Shown here piece by piece: positions 18,066-26,838 of a DNA stretch of 64,000 nucleotides; position 1 is the first letter of the stretch, and the number at the start of each line of letters is the position of its first letter. This DNA is from Achromobacter ruhlandii. GTDB taxonomy: Bacteria > Pseudomonadota > Gammaproteobacteria > Burkholderiales > Burkholderiaceae_B. Position numbers and translations under genes: made by a program. The stretch is from assembly GCF_902859695.1 (NCBI RefSeq), contig NZ_CADIJL010000005.1, forward strand, positions 62,001 to 126,000, given 5' to 3'. The notes below the pieces were generated by a model. It ran no database searches. It was given only the letters and a program-made list of their open reading frames with translations, and had not been told where the DNA came from.

Positions 18066-19088
18066 ATGAAACTCGCCACCCTGAACAACGGCAGCCGCGA
18101 CGGCCAGCTGGTCGTCGTCAACCGTGACCTGACCCGCATGCGGGCGGTGCCGCACATTGCCGCCACCTTGCAGCAGGCGCTCGATGACTGGGCCCGCTGC
18201 GCGCCCTTGCTGCAAGCAGAATACGACGACCTGCGCGCCAGCGACGGCCAGCCGTTCGATCCGGCACGCTGCGCCGCGCCGCTGCCGCGCGCCTACCAAT
18301 GGCTGGACGCGTCGGCCTATCTCAATCACGTCGACCTGACCCGCCGCGCCCGTGGCGGAGAAATGCCGCCGTCGTTTCTCACCGATCCCGTGATGTACCA
18401 GGGTGCCTCGGATGACTTCATGGGCGCGCGCGACCCCATCACCGCCACCAGTGAAGACCTGGGCGTCGACCTGGAGGCCGAGATCGTGGTGATCACCGAC
18501 GACGTACCGCAAGGCGTGGACCCCGCGACCGCCCTGGAACACGTGGTGCTGCTGGGCCTGGTGAACGACGTCACCCTGCGCAACGTGGTGCTGCCTGAAC
18601 TGGCCAAGGGCTTCGGCTTTCTGCAGGGCAAGCCGGCGTCGGCGCTGTCGCCCGTCTTCGTCACGCCCGATGAGCTTGCGCCCTACTGGCGCGACGGCAA
18701 GCTGCACCGCGCGATGCAAGTGTGGCTCAACGACCGGTTGATCGGCCAGCCCCAGGCCGGCGAGGAAATGCAATTCCACTTCGGTGAACTCATCGCCCAC
18801 GCCGCGCGCACGCGCCGGCTGGGTGCCGGCACGATCCTGGGCAGCGGCACCATTTCCAACGCCAGCGACGCGGTCGGCGTGTGCTGCCTGGTCGAAGCGC
18901 GGGTGCGCGAACAGCTGCGCGACGGCCAGATGCGCACGCCCTTCCTCAAGCACGGCGACCGCGTCCGCATCGCCATGCGCGACGAGGCCGGCAACAGCCT
19001 GTTCGGCGACATCGACCAGCAGGTGCGGATTCCCGGCACCCGCCCGCTGCCCGCCGCCCGGCCGGCGCCGCAAGCCGCCACGGCCTGA
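18066..19088 (+). CDS. Fumarylacetoacetate-hydrolase-family protein
   Basis: A 340-residue FAH-family C-C hydrolase. These cleave fumarylacetoacetate or fumarylpyruvate into fumarate plus acetoacetate or pyruvate in the last step of the homogentisate or gentisate routes. The N-terminal part (MKLATLNNGSRDGQLVVV) matches the two-domain FahA-like type. The metal-binding acids fall in SEDLGVDLEAEIVVITDDV (about residues 135-153) and the substrate loop in GTILGSGTISN near 260. The chosen ATG at 18066 replaces an in-frame TTG nine bases upstream. The next gene, the isomerase that makes its substrate, starts 13 bp later. Confidence 0.92.
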   Translation: MKLATLNNGSRDGQLVVVNRDLTRMRAVPHIAATLQQALDDWARCAPLLQAEYDDLRASDGQPFDPARCAAPLPRAYQWLDASAYLNHVDLTRRARGGEMPPSFLTDPVMYQGASDDFMGARDPITATSEDLGVDLEAEIVVITDDVPQGVDPATALEHVVLLGLVNDVTLRNVVLPELAKGFGFLQGKPASALSPVFVTPDELAPYWRDGKLHRAMQVWLNDRLIGQPQAGEEMQFHFGELIAHAARTRRLGAGTILGSGTISNASDAVGVCCLVEARVREQLRDGQMRTPFLKHGDRVRIAMRDEAGNSLFGDIDQQVRIPGTRPLPAARPAPQAATA

Positions 19089-19101
19089 AGGGGACTGCGC
19101 C

Positions 19102-19773
19102 ATGGCCGAGACATCCTCCCTCACACTGCACAGCTATTGGCGCAGCTCCGCGGCCTACCGCGTGCGCATCGCGCTGGCGCTCAAGGGCCTGCCCTATCGC
19201 CAGGTGCCCTGGCAGATGGCCCAGGGCGAACACCTGCAGCCGGCCTACCGCGCGCTGGCGCCGTTCAGCCTGGTGCCGATGCTGGAGATCGACGGGCTGC
19301 GCCTGCAGCAGTCGCTCGCCATCATCGAGTACCTGGACGCCCGCCATCCCGCACCCGCGCTGCTGCCGGCCGACCCGGCCGGTCGCGCCCAGGCGCGGGC
19401 GCTGGCGCTGCTGGTGGCCTGCGAAGTGCATCCGTTGAACAACCTGCGCGCGCTCAAGCGCCTGCGCGCCCAATTCGGCGCCGACGACGACCAGGTGCAC
19501 GACTGGTACCGCCACTGGTGCGAAGAGGGTTTCCGCGCCTTCGAGGCCGCCCTGCCCGCCAGGCGCGGCCACTATGCCCTGGGCGATGCGCCGACGCTGG
19601 TGGAATGCTGCCTGGTGCCGCAGGTCTACAACGCCTTGCGCTACGGCGTCGACCTGGCGCCATTCACCCAGGTGCGCGCCATCGTCCAGGCCTGCGCCGC
19701 GTTGCCCGCCTTCGACGCCGCCCGTCCCGAGAACCAGCCCGATGCGCCGCGGCCGGCGCAAGCCGCCGCCTGA
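19102..19773 (+). CDS. maiA: Maleylacetoacetate (maleylpyruvate) isomerase, zeta-class GST
   Basis: A 223-residue glutathione-dependent cis-trans isomerase turning maleylacetoacetate or maleylpyruvate into the fumaryl form. The zeta-class active-site motif SSAAYRVRIALALKG is at residues 13-27 (SSxxxRVR). The glutathione-binding LVPMLEIDG and QSLAIIEYLD follow, and the C-terminal helical domain carries NNLRALKRL. It is translated right after the FAH gene, so the pair forms the lower branch of the pathway. Confidence 0.93.
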   Translation: MAETSSLTLHSYWRSSAAYRVRIALALKGLPYRQVPWQMAQGEHLQPAYRALAPFSLVPMLEIDGLRLQQSLAIIEYLDARHPAPALLPADPAGRAQARALALLVACEVHPLNNLRALKRLRAQFGADDDQVHDWYRHWCEEGFRAFEAALPARRGHYALGDAPTLVECCLVPQVYNALRYGVDLAPFTQVRAIVQACAALPAFDAARPENQPDAPRPAQAAA

Positions 19774-19779
19774 CGCGAC

Positions 19780-19809
19780 GGCCGGAGCGGGTCCTCATCC
19801 GCTCCGGCC
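19780..19809 (+). terminator. Strong hairpin between isomerase and MFS genes
   Basis: GGCCGGAGCGG at 19780-19790 pairs perfectly with CCGCTCCGGCC at 19799-19809 around eight bases. It can terminate or attenuate the catabolic operon before the transporter. An A-rich, not T-rich, stretch follows. Confidence 0.55.
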
Positions 19810-19864
19810 AGCCCTCGAACAAAAACACAGCGGCACGGTCCGCCCCCCCCCAAAGGAGACATGC

Positions 19865-21223
19865 ATGCAGACAGATTTCCCCGGACAGGGCGCCGTCGCG
19901 CCCGCGTCCGCCGGCGAACGCCGGCCATCCGCGGCGCTGGTCAGCGCCGAAGACCGCAAGGTGCTCGCCGCCACGCTGGTCGGCTCGGCCATCGAGTGGT
20001 ACGACTACTTCATCTACGTGCAGGCCGCGGGCCTGGTGCTGGGCACGCTGTTCTTCGCCCCCTTCGTGCAGGACAATCCCGAACTGTCGCTGATCCTGTC
20101 GTTCGCCACCGTGGGCGTGGCTTTCCTGTTCCGCCCGCTGGGCGCCATCGTCTGTGGCCACCTTGGCGACCGCTATGGCCGCAAGCGCGTGCTGGCCGCC
20201 ACCCTGATCCTCATGGGCGTATCCACCGCCCTGATCGGCGTGCTGCCGACCTACGCCCAGATCGGGCTGTGGGCGCCAGTGATGCTGGTGGGCTTGCGCG
20301 TGCTGCAAGGCTTCTCGGCCGGCGGCGAGTGGGGTGGCGCGGCGCTCATGGCGGTCGAGCACGCGCCGACAGACCGGCGCTCGCTGTTCGGCGCCTTTCC
20401 GCAGATCGGCGTGCCGCTGGGCATGATCGTCGCCACGGGCGCGCTGTGGTGCATCACCACCCTGGTCGGCGCGGAGAACTTCATGGCCTGGGGCTGGCGC
20501 ATCTCCTTCCTGCTGTCGATCGCGCTGATCATCGTCGGCGTCTTCATCCGCCGCGCGGTCGAGGAATCGCCGGTATTCCTGCGCATGCAATCGCGCCGCA
20601 GCCATTCCTCGGCGCCGCTGGGCGCGCTGCTGCGCAAGCACCCGCGCCAGATCGCGCTGACCACGCTGATCTTCGTGGGCAACAGCACCGCCGGCTACCT
20701 GCTGGTGGGCTTCTTCATCAGCTATGGCAGCCGCGCCCTGCGCATGCCGCCGCAACAGGTGCTGATGATCTGCACCCTGGCCGCCGCCTGCTGGCTCGGC
20801 ACCACGCTGCTGGGCGGCTGGCTCGGCGACCGCATCGGCCGCGTGCGCACCTTCCAGCTCGGCTACCTGCTGCTGGCGCTGTGGGCCATTCCGATGTGGA
20901 CCTTCATCGAGTCGGGCGATCCGCTGCAATTCGCCCTGGCGCTGGCCGCGCTGTCGTTGCCGCTGGGCTTGACCTATGGCCCGCAAGCCGCGCTCTACGC
21001 GGAGATGTTCCCCGCCGACGTGCGCTATTCCGGCGTGTCGGCCGGCTATGCGCTGGGTTCTATCCTGGGCGGCGCCTTCGCCGCCATGATCGCGCAGTCC
21101 ATCATCTCCGCCACCGGCCATTCGTGGCTGGTGGGCGTGTACGTCGTCGTCATGGCCGCGGTCTCGTTCATCGCCGTCACGCTGGTCAAGGACCGGCCCG
21201 GCGTCACCCTGCACGCCGAATGA
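19865..21223 (+). CDS. MFS transporter, metabolite:H+ symporter (MHS) family
   Basis: A 452-residue, 12-helix major-facilitator protein of the MHS family (ShiA/KgtP/ProP relatives), probably importing the aromatic acid used by this cluster by proton symport. The MHS opening VGSAIEWYDYFIYVQAAGLV is at about residues 39-58. The conserved loop after TM2 is GHLGDRYGRKRVL and its second copy after TM8 is GWLGDRIGRVRTF. The ATG at 19865 follows AAAGGAGACATGC. Hairpins before and after it suggest its level is set apart from the enzymes. Confidence 0.92.
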   Translation: MQTDFPGQGAVAPASAGERRPSAALVSAEDRKVLAATLVGSAIEWYDYFIYVQAAGLVLGTLFFAPFVQDNPELSLILSFATVGVAFLFRPLGAIVCGHLGDRYGRKRVLAATLILMGVSTALIGVLPTYAQIGLWAPVMLVGLRVLQGFSAGGEWGGAALMAVEHAPTDRRSLFGAFPQIGVPLGMIVATGALWCITTLVGAENFMAWGWRISFLLSIALIIVGVFIRRAVEESPVFLRMQSRRSHSSAPLGALLRKHPRQIALTTLIFVGNSTAGYLLVGFFISYGSRALRMPPQQVLMICTLAAACWLGTTLLGGWLGDRIGRVRTFQLGYLLLALWAIPMWTFIESGDPLQFALALAALSLPLGLTYGPQAALYAEMFPADVRYSGVSAGYALGSILGGAFAAMIAQSIISATGHSWLVGVYVVVMAAVSFIAVTLVKDRPGVTLHAE

Positions 21224-21227
21224 CACC

Positions 21228-21260
21228 CGCCGTCCGGATCCGCGCGGATTCCGGACGGCG
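21228..21260 (+). terminator. Long hairpin between MFS and fumarase genes
   Basis: CGCCGTCCGG at 21228-21237 pairs with CCGGACGGCG at 21251-21260, and the interior ATCCG/CGGAT extends the stem to about 15 pairs with one bulge. It sits 4 bp after the MFS stop and 27 bp before the fumarase start. A T run is absent. Confidence 0.55.
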
Positions 21261-21286
21261 CTCCTCCCGCGCAATCGTCCCCGCCC

Positions 21287-22843
21287 ATGACCCGCATCCG
21301 ACAGCAAGACCTGATCGACTCCATCGCCGGCGCGCTGCAGTACATCAGCCATTACCACTCGCCCGACTACATCGCGCACCTGGCCCGCGCCCATGAACGC
21401 GAAGCCAGCGCCCCGGCGCGCGACGCCATGGCGCAGATCCTGGCCAGTTCGCGCCTGGCCGCCATAGGCCGGCGCCCCATCTGCCAGGACACCGGCATCG
21501 TCAACGTCTTCCTCAAGGTCGGCATGGACGTGCAATGGGCGGACTTCACCGGCAGCATGGAAGACGCGGTCAACGCCGCTGTGCGGCGCGCCTGGCTGGA
21601 CCCGGACAATCCGCTGCGCGCCTCGGTCATCGCCGATCCGCTGTTCGCGCGCGCCAACACCCGGGACAACACGCCGGCCGTCACCAGCGTCGAGATCGTG
21701 CCGGGCGACCGCCTGGAAATCACCGTCGCGGCCAAGGGCGGCGGCTCGGAAAACAAGGCGCGCCTGGCCATGCTGAACCCCGGCGATAGCGTGGTGGACT
21801 GGGTGCTGGCGCAAGTGCCGGCCATGGGCGCCGGCTGGTGTCCGCCCGGCATGCTGGGCATCGGCGTCGGCGGCACCGCCGAAAAGGCCGTGCTGCTGGC
21901 CAAGCAAAGCCTGATGCAGCCGCTGGACATGCACACGTTGCAGGCACGCGCCGCCAGCGGCGCAGCGCTTGCCCCTGAAGAGGCGCTGCGCCTGGAACTG
22001 TACGAACGCATCAACGCGCTGGGCATCGGCGCGCAGGGCCTGGGCGGCCTGACGACGGTGCTGGACGTGAAACTCAAGACCTACCCGACCCACGCCGCCG
22101 CCAAGCCGGTCGCGCTGATCCCCAACTGCGCCGCCACCCGCCACGTCCGTTTCGTGCTGGACGGCAGCGGGCCGGCGCACCTGGAACCGCCCTCGCTCGA
22201 CCTGTGGCCCGACCTGGGTCCGTCGGCGCAGGCCGCCACGGCCCGGCGCGTGGACCTGGACACGCTCACCCGCGACGAGGTCACCCGCTGGCGCGCCGGC
22301 GAGACCCTGCTGCTGAACGGCCGCATGCTCACCGGCCGCGACGCCGCCCACCAGCGCATCCGCGAGCTGCTGGCGCGGGGCCAGCCGCTACCGGCGGATT
22401 TCCGCGGCCGCGTGATCTACTACGTAGGGCCGGTGGATGCCGTGCGCGACGAGGCCGTCGGCCCGGCGGGCCCCACCACCGCCACCCGCATGGACGGCTA
22501 CACGGACATGATGCTGGAACACACCGGCCTCATCGCCATGGTCGGCAAGGCCGAACGCGGCCCCGACGCGGTCGCCGCGATCCAGCGCCATCGCGCCGCC
22601 TACCTGATCGCCATGGGCGGCGCGGCCTACCTGGTGTCCAAGGCGATCCGCCGTGCCCGCGTGGTCGCGTTCGAGGATCTCGGCATGGAGGCGATCTACG
22701 AATTCGACGTGGTCGACATGCCGGTGACGGTGGCGGTGGACGCGGACGGCGGCAACCTGCATGTATCGGGGCCCGCGCAATGGCGCCGCGATATCGGCAC
22801 GCCGATCCGCATCGAGGCGCCCGGATTCAGTGTCCGGGCATAG
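21287..22843 (+). CDS. Class I (Fe-S) fumarate hydratase family protein
   Basis: A 518-residue, oxygen-sensitive-type fumarase with fused alpha and beta parts. The three [4Fe-4S] cysteines are C66 (RRPICQDTG), C185 (GAGWCPPGM) and C281 (IPNCAATRH). The C-terminal beta domain begins near residue 318 and holds GPAGPTTATRMDGYTDMML near 396. It would take up the fumarate released by the FAH enzyme, which fits its place at the cluster end. A related mesaconase/tartrate dehydratase activity is possible. Confidence 0.9.
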   Translation: MTRIRQQDLIDSIAGALQYISHYHSPDYIAHLARAHEREASAPARDAMAQILASSRLAAIGRRPICQDTGIVNVFLKVGMDVQWADFTGSMEDAVNAAVRRAWLDPDNPLRASVIADPLFARANTRDNTPAVTSVEIVPGDRLEITVAAKGGGSENKARLAMLNPGDSVVDWVLAQVPAMGAGWCPPGMLGIGVGGTAEKAVLLAKQSLMQPLDMHTLQARAASGAALAPEEALRLELYERINALGIGAQGLGGLTTVLDVKLKTYPTHAAAKPVALIPNCAATRHVRFVLDGSGPAHLEPPSLDLWPDLGPSAQAATARRVDLDTLTRDEVTRWRAGETLLLNGRMLTGRDAAHQRIRELLARGQPLPADFRGRVIYYVGPVDAVRDEAVGPAGPTTATRMDGYTDMMLEHTGLIAMVGKAERGPDAVAAIQRHRAAYLIAMGGAAYLVSKAIRRARVVAFEDLGMEAIYEFDVVDMPVTVAVDADGGNLHVSGPAQWRRDIGTPIRIEAPGFSVRA

Positions 22844-22867
22844 CCGGCGTGCCCCGCTGCCTCCTCG

Positions 22868-23644
22868 CTACCCCAGGTATTCGACGTTGCCGCACACCGA
22901 GATGCTCTGGCCGCTGATCATCGCGCCCTCGTCCGAACACAGGAACGCCACCTGGTTGGCGATGTCCTCGGGCTGGGTCATCCTGCGCAGCGACACCTTT
23001 TCCACCAACTGCGCGCGCATGGCGTCGTTGCTGACGCCGCCGGCCGCCGCGCGCGCGGCGATGATGCGCTCGACCCGGTCGCCCGCCACCACGCCCGGCA
23101 GCACCGAATTGACGCGGATGCCGGACGGTCCCAGTTCCATCGCCCAGGTCTGCGTCAGCCCCGCCAACCCGAACTTGCTGGCGCTGTAGGGGCTGCGCAG
23201 CGAAAAGCCCAGCCGGCCCGCGACCGACGAGATGTTGATGATGGCCCCGCCGCCCGCCTCGCGCAGCAGCGGCACCGCGCTGCGCGCGCACAGGAACGTG
23301 CCGGTCAGGTTGACGTCCAGCGTGGCCTGCCACGCCGCCAGGTCCGTGTCTTCAAGCCGGCTGGTGGGGCCCGAGACGCCGGCGTTGTTCACCAGCGCAT
23401 CCAGTTTGCCCCAGCGCTCGGCCAACTCCGCGAACATGGCCAGCACCTGGGCTTCGTCGGCCACGTCCGTGACGCTGCCGCTCAAGCCGGCGTGCGCCTG
23501 CACGGCGGCCTGCACCGCTTCCGCGGCCACATCGCAGATGTGCACTTGCGCGTCAGCGGCCAGGAACTTGCGCGCGATGGCCAGGCCGATGCCCCCCGCG
23601 CCGGCGGTGATCAGGACCCGCTTGCCCTTCAACGATTCAATCAT
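22868..23644 (-). CDS. Short-chain dehydrogenase/reductase
   Basis: A 258-residue classical SDR. The cofactor motif TAGAGGIG is at residues 13-20 with an acidic residue after strand 2 (HICDV), favouring NAD. NNAG is at about 86-89, and the catalytic Ser (NISSVAG) and YSASK are present. It lies 34 bp after the BKACE gene in the same minus-strand operon. A role in oxidising a beta-hydroxy acid to the beta-keto acid that BKACE cleaves is plausible. The gene is convergent with the fumarase gene, 24 bp away. Confidence 0.9.
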   Translation of the reverse strand: MIESLKGKRVLITAGAGGIGLAIARKFLAADAQVHICDVAAEAVQAAVQAHAGLSGSVTDVADEAQVLAMFAELAERWGKLDALVNNAGVSGPTSRLEDTDLAAWQATLDVNLTGTFLCARSAVPLLREAGGGAIINISSVAGRLGFSLRSPYSASKFGLAGLTQTWAMELGPSGIRVNSVLPGVVAGDRVERIIAARAAAGGVSNDAMRAQLVEKVSLRRMTQPEDIANQVAFLCSDEGAMISGQSISVCGNVEYLG

Positions 23645-23678
23645 CAGGCTACATCCCTGGAAAAATGCCGCGCCGCTC

Positions 23679-24593
23679 TCACAGCGCGAATTCCGGCCGC
23701 ACCCCGCCCCGCAGCGGCAGGCCCATGATCTCGCGCGCCTCGGCGGGCGTCGCGGGCTCCATGTCCAGTTCGCGGATGATGCGCACGATGCGCTCGGTCA
23801 GTTGCACGTTGGTCGCCAGCTCGCCATGGCGGTAATACAGGTTGTCCTCCAGCCCCACCCGCGCATGCCCGCCCAGCAGCAGCGCGCTGATGTTGGCTTC
23901 CAGCTGCGACGGCCCGATGCCGCTGACGCAGAAGATGCTGTTCCTGGGCAGCAGGTCCACCATCATCTGCAAATGGCGCGGCGAGAACGGCATCGCGTTC
24001 TGGAAGTTGCGGTGCACATTCATCACCAGGTTGATGAAATGCGGTTCCTCGTCCAGCCCCTCGTTGATCAACGTGGTCGCGTCCTGCAGGATGTGGGTCG
24101 GGCTGAACACCTCCCACTCCGGCTTGATGCCGCGCGCCTTCATGCCGGCCGCCAGCTCGCGGGCTCGCGTCAAGGGCGTGTTCATCAGGTATTCGCGGTC
24201 GCCGAAGGCCAGGTTGAGCGTGGTGGCGTCCAGCGTGCACATCTCGGCGCCGGCGTCCATGCCCTTGAGCCGCTCTTCCCACAGGATCTCCCAGGTGCCC
24301 GGCGTGGTTTCCCTGACCATGTCGCCGTGCACGCCGCCGCCCGTGGAATTGTTCAGCACGATGTCGCAGCGCTCGCGGATGCGCTGGTTCATGTCGCGGT
24401 AGATGGCCGCGTCGCAGGTGGCCTGGTCGTCGGGGCGGCGCGCGTGCAGCGCGACCACGCTGGCCCCGGCGTTGTAGCAGCGGTAGACGTCCTCGGCGAT
24501 CTCGGCCGGCTGGGTCGGCAGATGCGGGTTCTGGCTCTTGAACGCCATGCCCCCGGTGGGAGCAATGGTCACGATCACTTTGCGTTTTGCCAT
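23679..24593 (-). CDS. BKACE (beta-keto acid cleavage enzyme, DUF849)
   Basis: A 304-residue member of the DUF849/Kce family. These Zn enzymes condense a beta-keto acid with acetyl-CoA and release acetoacetate plus a new CoA ester. The N-terminus KVIVTIAPTGG and the metal-ligand motif VVALHARRPDDQ (near residue 46) are typical, and EVFSPTH near 165 continues the active site. The ATG at 24593 was chosen because the family N-terminus begins there; upstream residues in the same frame are unrelated. It sits between an ABC-type binding protein gene (10 bp before) and an SDR gene, suggesting uptake and breakdown of one compound. The beta-keto acid is unknown; dehydrocarnitine is one known BKACE substrate. 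Confidence 0.9.
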   Translation of the reverse strand: MAKRKVIVTIAPTGGMAFKSQNPHLPTQPAEIAEDVYRCYNAGASVVALHARRPDDQATCDAAIYRDMNQRIRERCDIVLNNSTGGGVHGDMVRETTPGTWEILWEERLKGMDAGAEMCTLDATTLNLAFGDREYLMNTPLTRARELAAGMKARGIKPEWEVFSPTHILQDATTLINEGLDEEPHFINLVMNVHRNFQNAMPFSPRHLQMMVDLLPRNSIFCVSGIGPSQLEANISALLLGGHARVGLEDNLYYRHGELATNVQLTERIVRIIRELDMEPATPAEAREIMGLPLRGGVRPEFAL

Positions 24594-24603
24594 GGCGATT
24601 CTC

Positions 24604-25827
24604 TTATTTCCAAAGGGCGCAGCGGGTCTCGGCCTTGGTGGTGAAGGCCTCGTTGCCATCGATGGTCTGGACCACCTTGAAGTAGTCCCAGGGCGCCTTC
24701 GATTCCTCCGGCGTCTTGACCTGCAGCAGATACATGTCGTGCACCACGCGGCCATCCGGACGCACCACGCCGTTCTTGATGTACACGTCGTCGAGCTTGT
24801 TCTCGCGCAGATACGCCAGCACCTTGTCGGCGTCGTCCGTGCCGGTGGCCTTGACCGCGCGCAGGTACTGGATGGCGGCCGAATAGTCGGCCGCCTGCAG
24901 CGACGACGGCATGGCGTTGCGGCGCTCGTAGAACTTCCGCGCCCAGGCCCGCGTCTCGTCCGACGCGTTCCAGTACCAACTGTCGGTCAGGTACATGCCC
25001 TTGGCCGTTTCCAGGCCCATGGCGTGGATGTCGTTGATGAACATGATCATGCCGGCCAGCCGCATCGTCTTGGTCAGGCCGAATTCGTTGGCCGCCTTGA
25101 TCGCATTGGTGGCGTCCGCGCCGGCATTAGCCAGCGCCAGGATCTCGGCCTTGCTGGCCTGCGCCTGCAACAGGAACGACGAGAAATCGCTGGTCGACAG
25201 CGGATGCTTGACCGACCCGACCACCTTGCCGCCGCCGGCCTCGACCACCTTGGTGGTATCGGCCTGCAACGCATGGCCAAAGGCGTAGTCCGCCGTCAGG
25301 ATGTACCAGCTCTTGCCGCCCGCCTTCACCACCGCCGCGCCCGTGCCGCGCGCCTGCGCCACGGTGTCGTAGGCATAGTTCAGCGTGTATGGGGTGCACT
25401 GCTCGTTGGTCAGGGCCGGCGCGCCCGCGCCCACCACGATGATGGGCTTCTTCTTGTCGGCGGCCACCTTCGACATGGCCAGCGCCGTGCTCGAATTGGT
25501 GCCGCCGATCAGCATGTCCAGGCCGCGCTGGTCGAACCATTCGCGCGCCTTGGCCGAGGCAATGTCGGCCTTGTTCTGGTGGTCCGCCGTCAGCAGTTCG
25601 ATCTTCTTGCCATTGATCTCGCCGCCCATCTCCTCGATGGCCATCTTGATGGCTTCGGCCCCGCCCGGGCCGTCCGGCCCCGAATAAACGCCCGACATGT
25701 CGGTGATGAAGCCGATCCGGATCACGTCGTCGGAAATCTGCGCCCGGGCCGCGCCCGCGTGCAGCAGCGCGCCGGCGATGGCGCCGGCCAGGACAGCGCG
25801 CGAAAACCTGCGTGGCATTGACAACAT
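24604..25827 (-). CDS. Periplasmic ABC-type solute-binding protein (LivJ-like, Peripla_BP_6)
   Basis: A 407-residue binding protein of the branched-chain amino-acid type. The signal peptide ends at AARAQIS (about residue 29), followed by IRIGFITDMSGVYSGPDGPG. Two Rossmann-like lobes are visible, with VVGAGAPALTNEQCTPYTLN near 130. The ATG at 25827 follows AGGAGACAGGT on the minus strand. No permease or ATPase gene is in the window, so it depends on transporter parts coded elsewhere or is a stand-alone sensor. It heads the SBP-BKACE-SDR operon. Confidence 0.92.
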   Translation of the reverse strand: MLSMPRRFSRAVLAGAIAGALLHAGAARAQISDDVIRIGFITDMSGVYSGPDGPGGAEAIKMAIEEMGGEINGKKIELLTADHQNKADIASAKAREWFDQRGLDMLIGGTNSSTALAMSKVAADKKKPIIVVGAGAPALTNEQCTPYTLNYAYDTVAQARGTGAAVVKAGGKSWYILTADYAFGHALQADTTKVVEAGGGKVVGSVKHPLSTSDFSSFLLQAQASKAEILALANAGADATNAIKAANEFGLTKTMRLAGMIMFINDIHAMGLETAKGMYLTDSWYWNASDETRAWARKFYERRNAMPSSLQAADYSAAIQYLRAVKATGTDDADKVLAYLRENKLDDVYIKNGVVRPDGRVVHDMYLLQVKTPEESKAPWDYFKVVQTIDGNEAFTTKAETRCALWK

Positions 25828-25965
25828 ACCTGTCTCCTCTTATGGTTTTTTGGCTCTGGGGCCCCGAATATTCTCGGACTGGCCCCGCCAGCGAACAGTC
25901 ATCATGTTGACAAAGCGCCCTAGGGTTTACCTGGGCGCCCTCACCACGGCGGAACGGGGACAACC

Positions 25966-26742
25966 ATGCGCGCACCGGCAGCCGGAACCGGCCATGAACC
26001 TGCCAGCCCGAAGCGGCGAGCCAAGCAAGACCCGGTGGACCGGATGCTGGCCGTCGTGCCCTGGTACAACGGCCTGCCGCGCCTGGAACGCGACGTGGTC
26101 CGGGCCGAGCTGCGGGTGGTGTCATTGCAGGCCGGCGAACGCCTGTTCCGCGAGGGTTCGAAATCGCTGGGCTGGTATGGCGTGGTGGACGGCCTGGTGA
26201 AATGGTCCTCGCGCGGCTCGGACGGCCGGTCGCTGTCGCTGGCCGGCTTCAGCACCGGCAGCTGGTTCGGCGAGGCCACCATGATCCGCCGCGAGCCGTT
26301 CGAATACGAGGTGGTGGCGCTGCGCCCGAGCCAGGTCGTGATCCTGCCGCGCGACACCTGCGAGCGCCTGTGGAACAACAATATCGCGTTCACCAAGGCG
26401 CTGATGACCCACCTGGCGCAGCGCGTCAATTGGCTCATGGCCTGCTATACCGGCAACGTGCTGCTGGACGTGGACACCACGGTGGCCCGCGCCGTCGCCG
26501 CGCAACTGAACGCCGAGCAGCATTCCGGCACCAACGGCCGCCTCAAGATCTCGCAGGAAGAGATTGCCGGCCTGTGCGGCGTGTCGCGCCAGCGCTGCAA
26601 TGCCGCCCTGACGAAGCTGGCGCGGGCGGGGGTGCTGCGCACGCATTATGGCGGCATGACGATCCTGGATCGGGAGGGCCTGTACCGGCACGCGAAGCTC
26701 AACCGCGAGCCTGCTGATCACCCGGCCGACATGCCCGCATAG
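25966..26742 (+). CDS. Crp/Fnr-family transcriptional regulator
   Basis: A 258-residue regulator with an N-terminal cyclic-nucleotide-binding-type barrel (about residues 40-150; GWYGVVDGLVKWSS, GSWFGEATMI) and a C-terminal winged helix (about 185-245; ISQEEIAGLCGVSRQRCNAA). The cAMP-contacting Arg/Ser pattern of true Crp is not evident, and no Fnr-type cysteine cluster is visible, so its signal is unknown. It is divergent from the SBP-BKACE-SDR operon, with 138 bp between starts, and probably regulates it. Confidence 0.88.
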   Translation: MRAPAAGTGHEPASPKRRAKQDPVDRMLAVVPWYNGLPRLERDVVRAELRVVSLQAGERLFREGSKSLGWYGVVDGLVKWSSRGSDGRSLSLAGFSTGSWFGEATMIRREPFEYEVVALRPSQVVILPRDTCERLWNNNIAFTKALMTHLAQRVNWLMACYTGNVLLDVDTTVARAVAAQLNAEQHSGTNGRLKISQEEIAGLCGVSRQRCNAALTKLARAGVLRTHYGGMTILDREGLYRHAKLNREPADHPADMPA

Positions 26743-26838
26743 CCCGCCGGTCGACCCGGGCGGTCAACGCCACGCGTTTCCGCCGTTCACCTGTCCGCGG
26801 TATCTTCTCGCCTTCCATTGCTGCTCATCCCGCACCCC

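Noticed and set aside
25907..25930. TTGACA upstream of the Crp-like gene as a -35 element
   Set aside because: No acceptable -10 hexamer at 16-18 bases; left unassigned.
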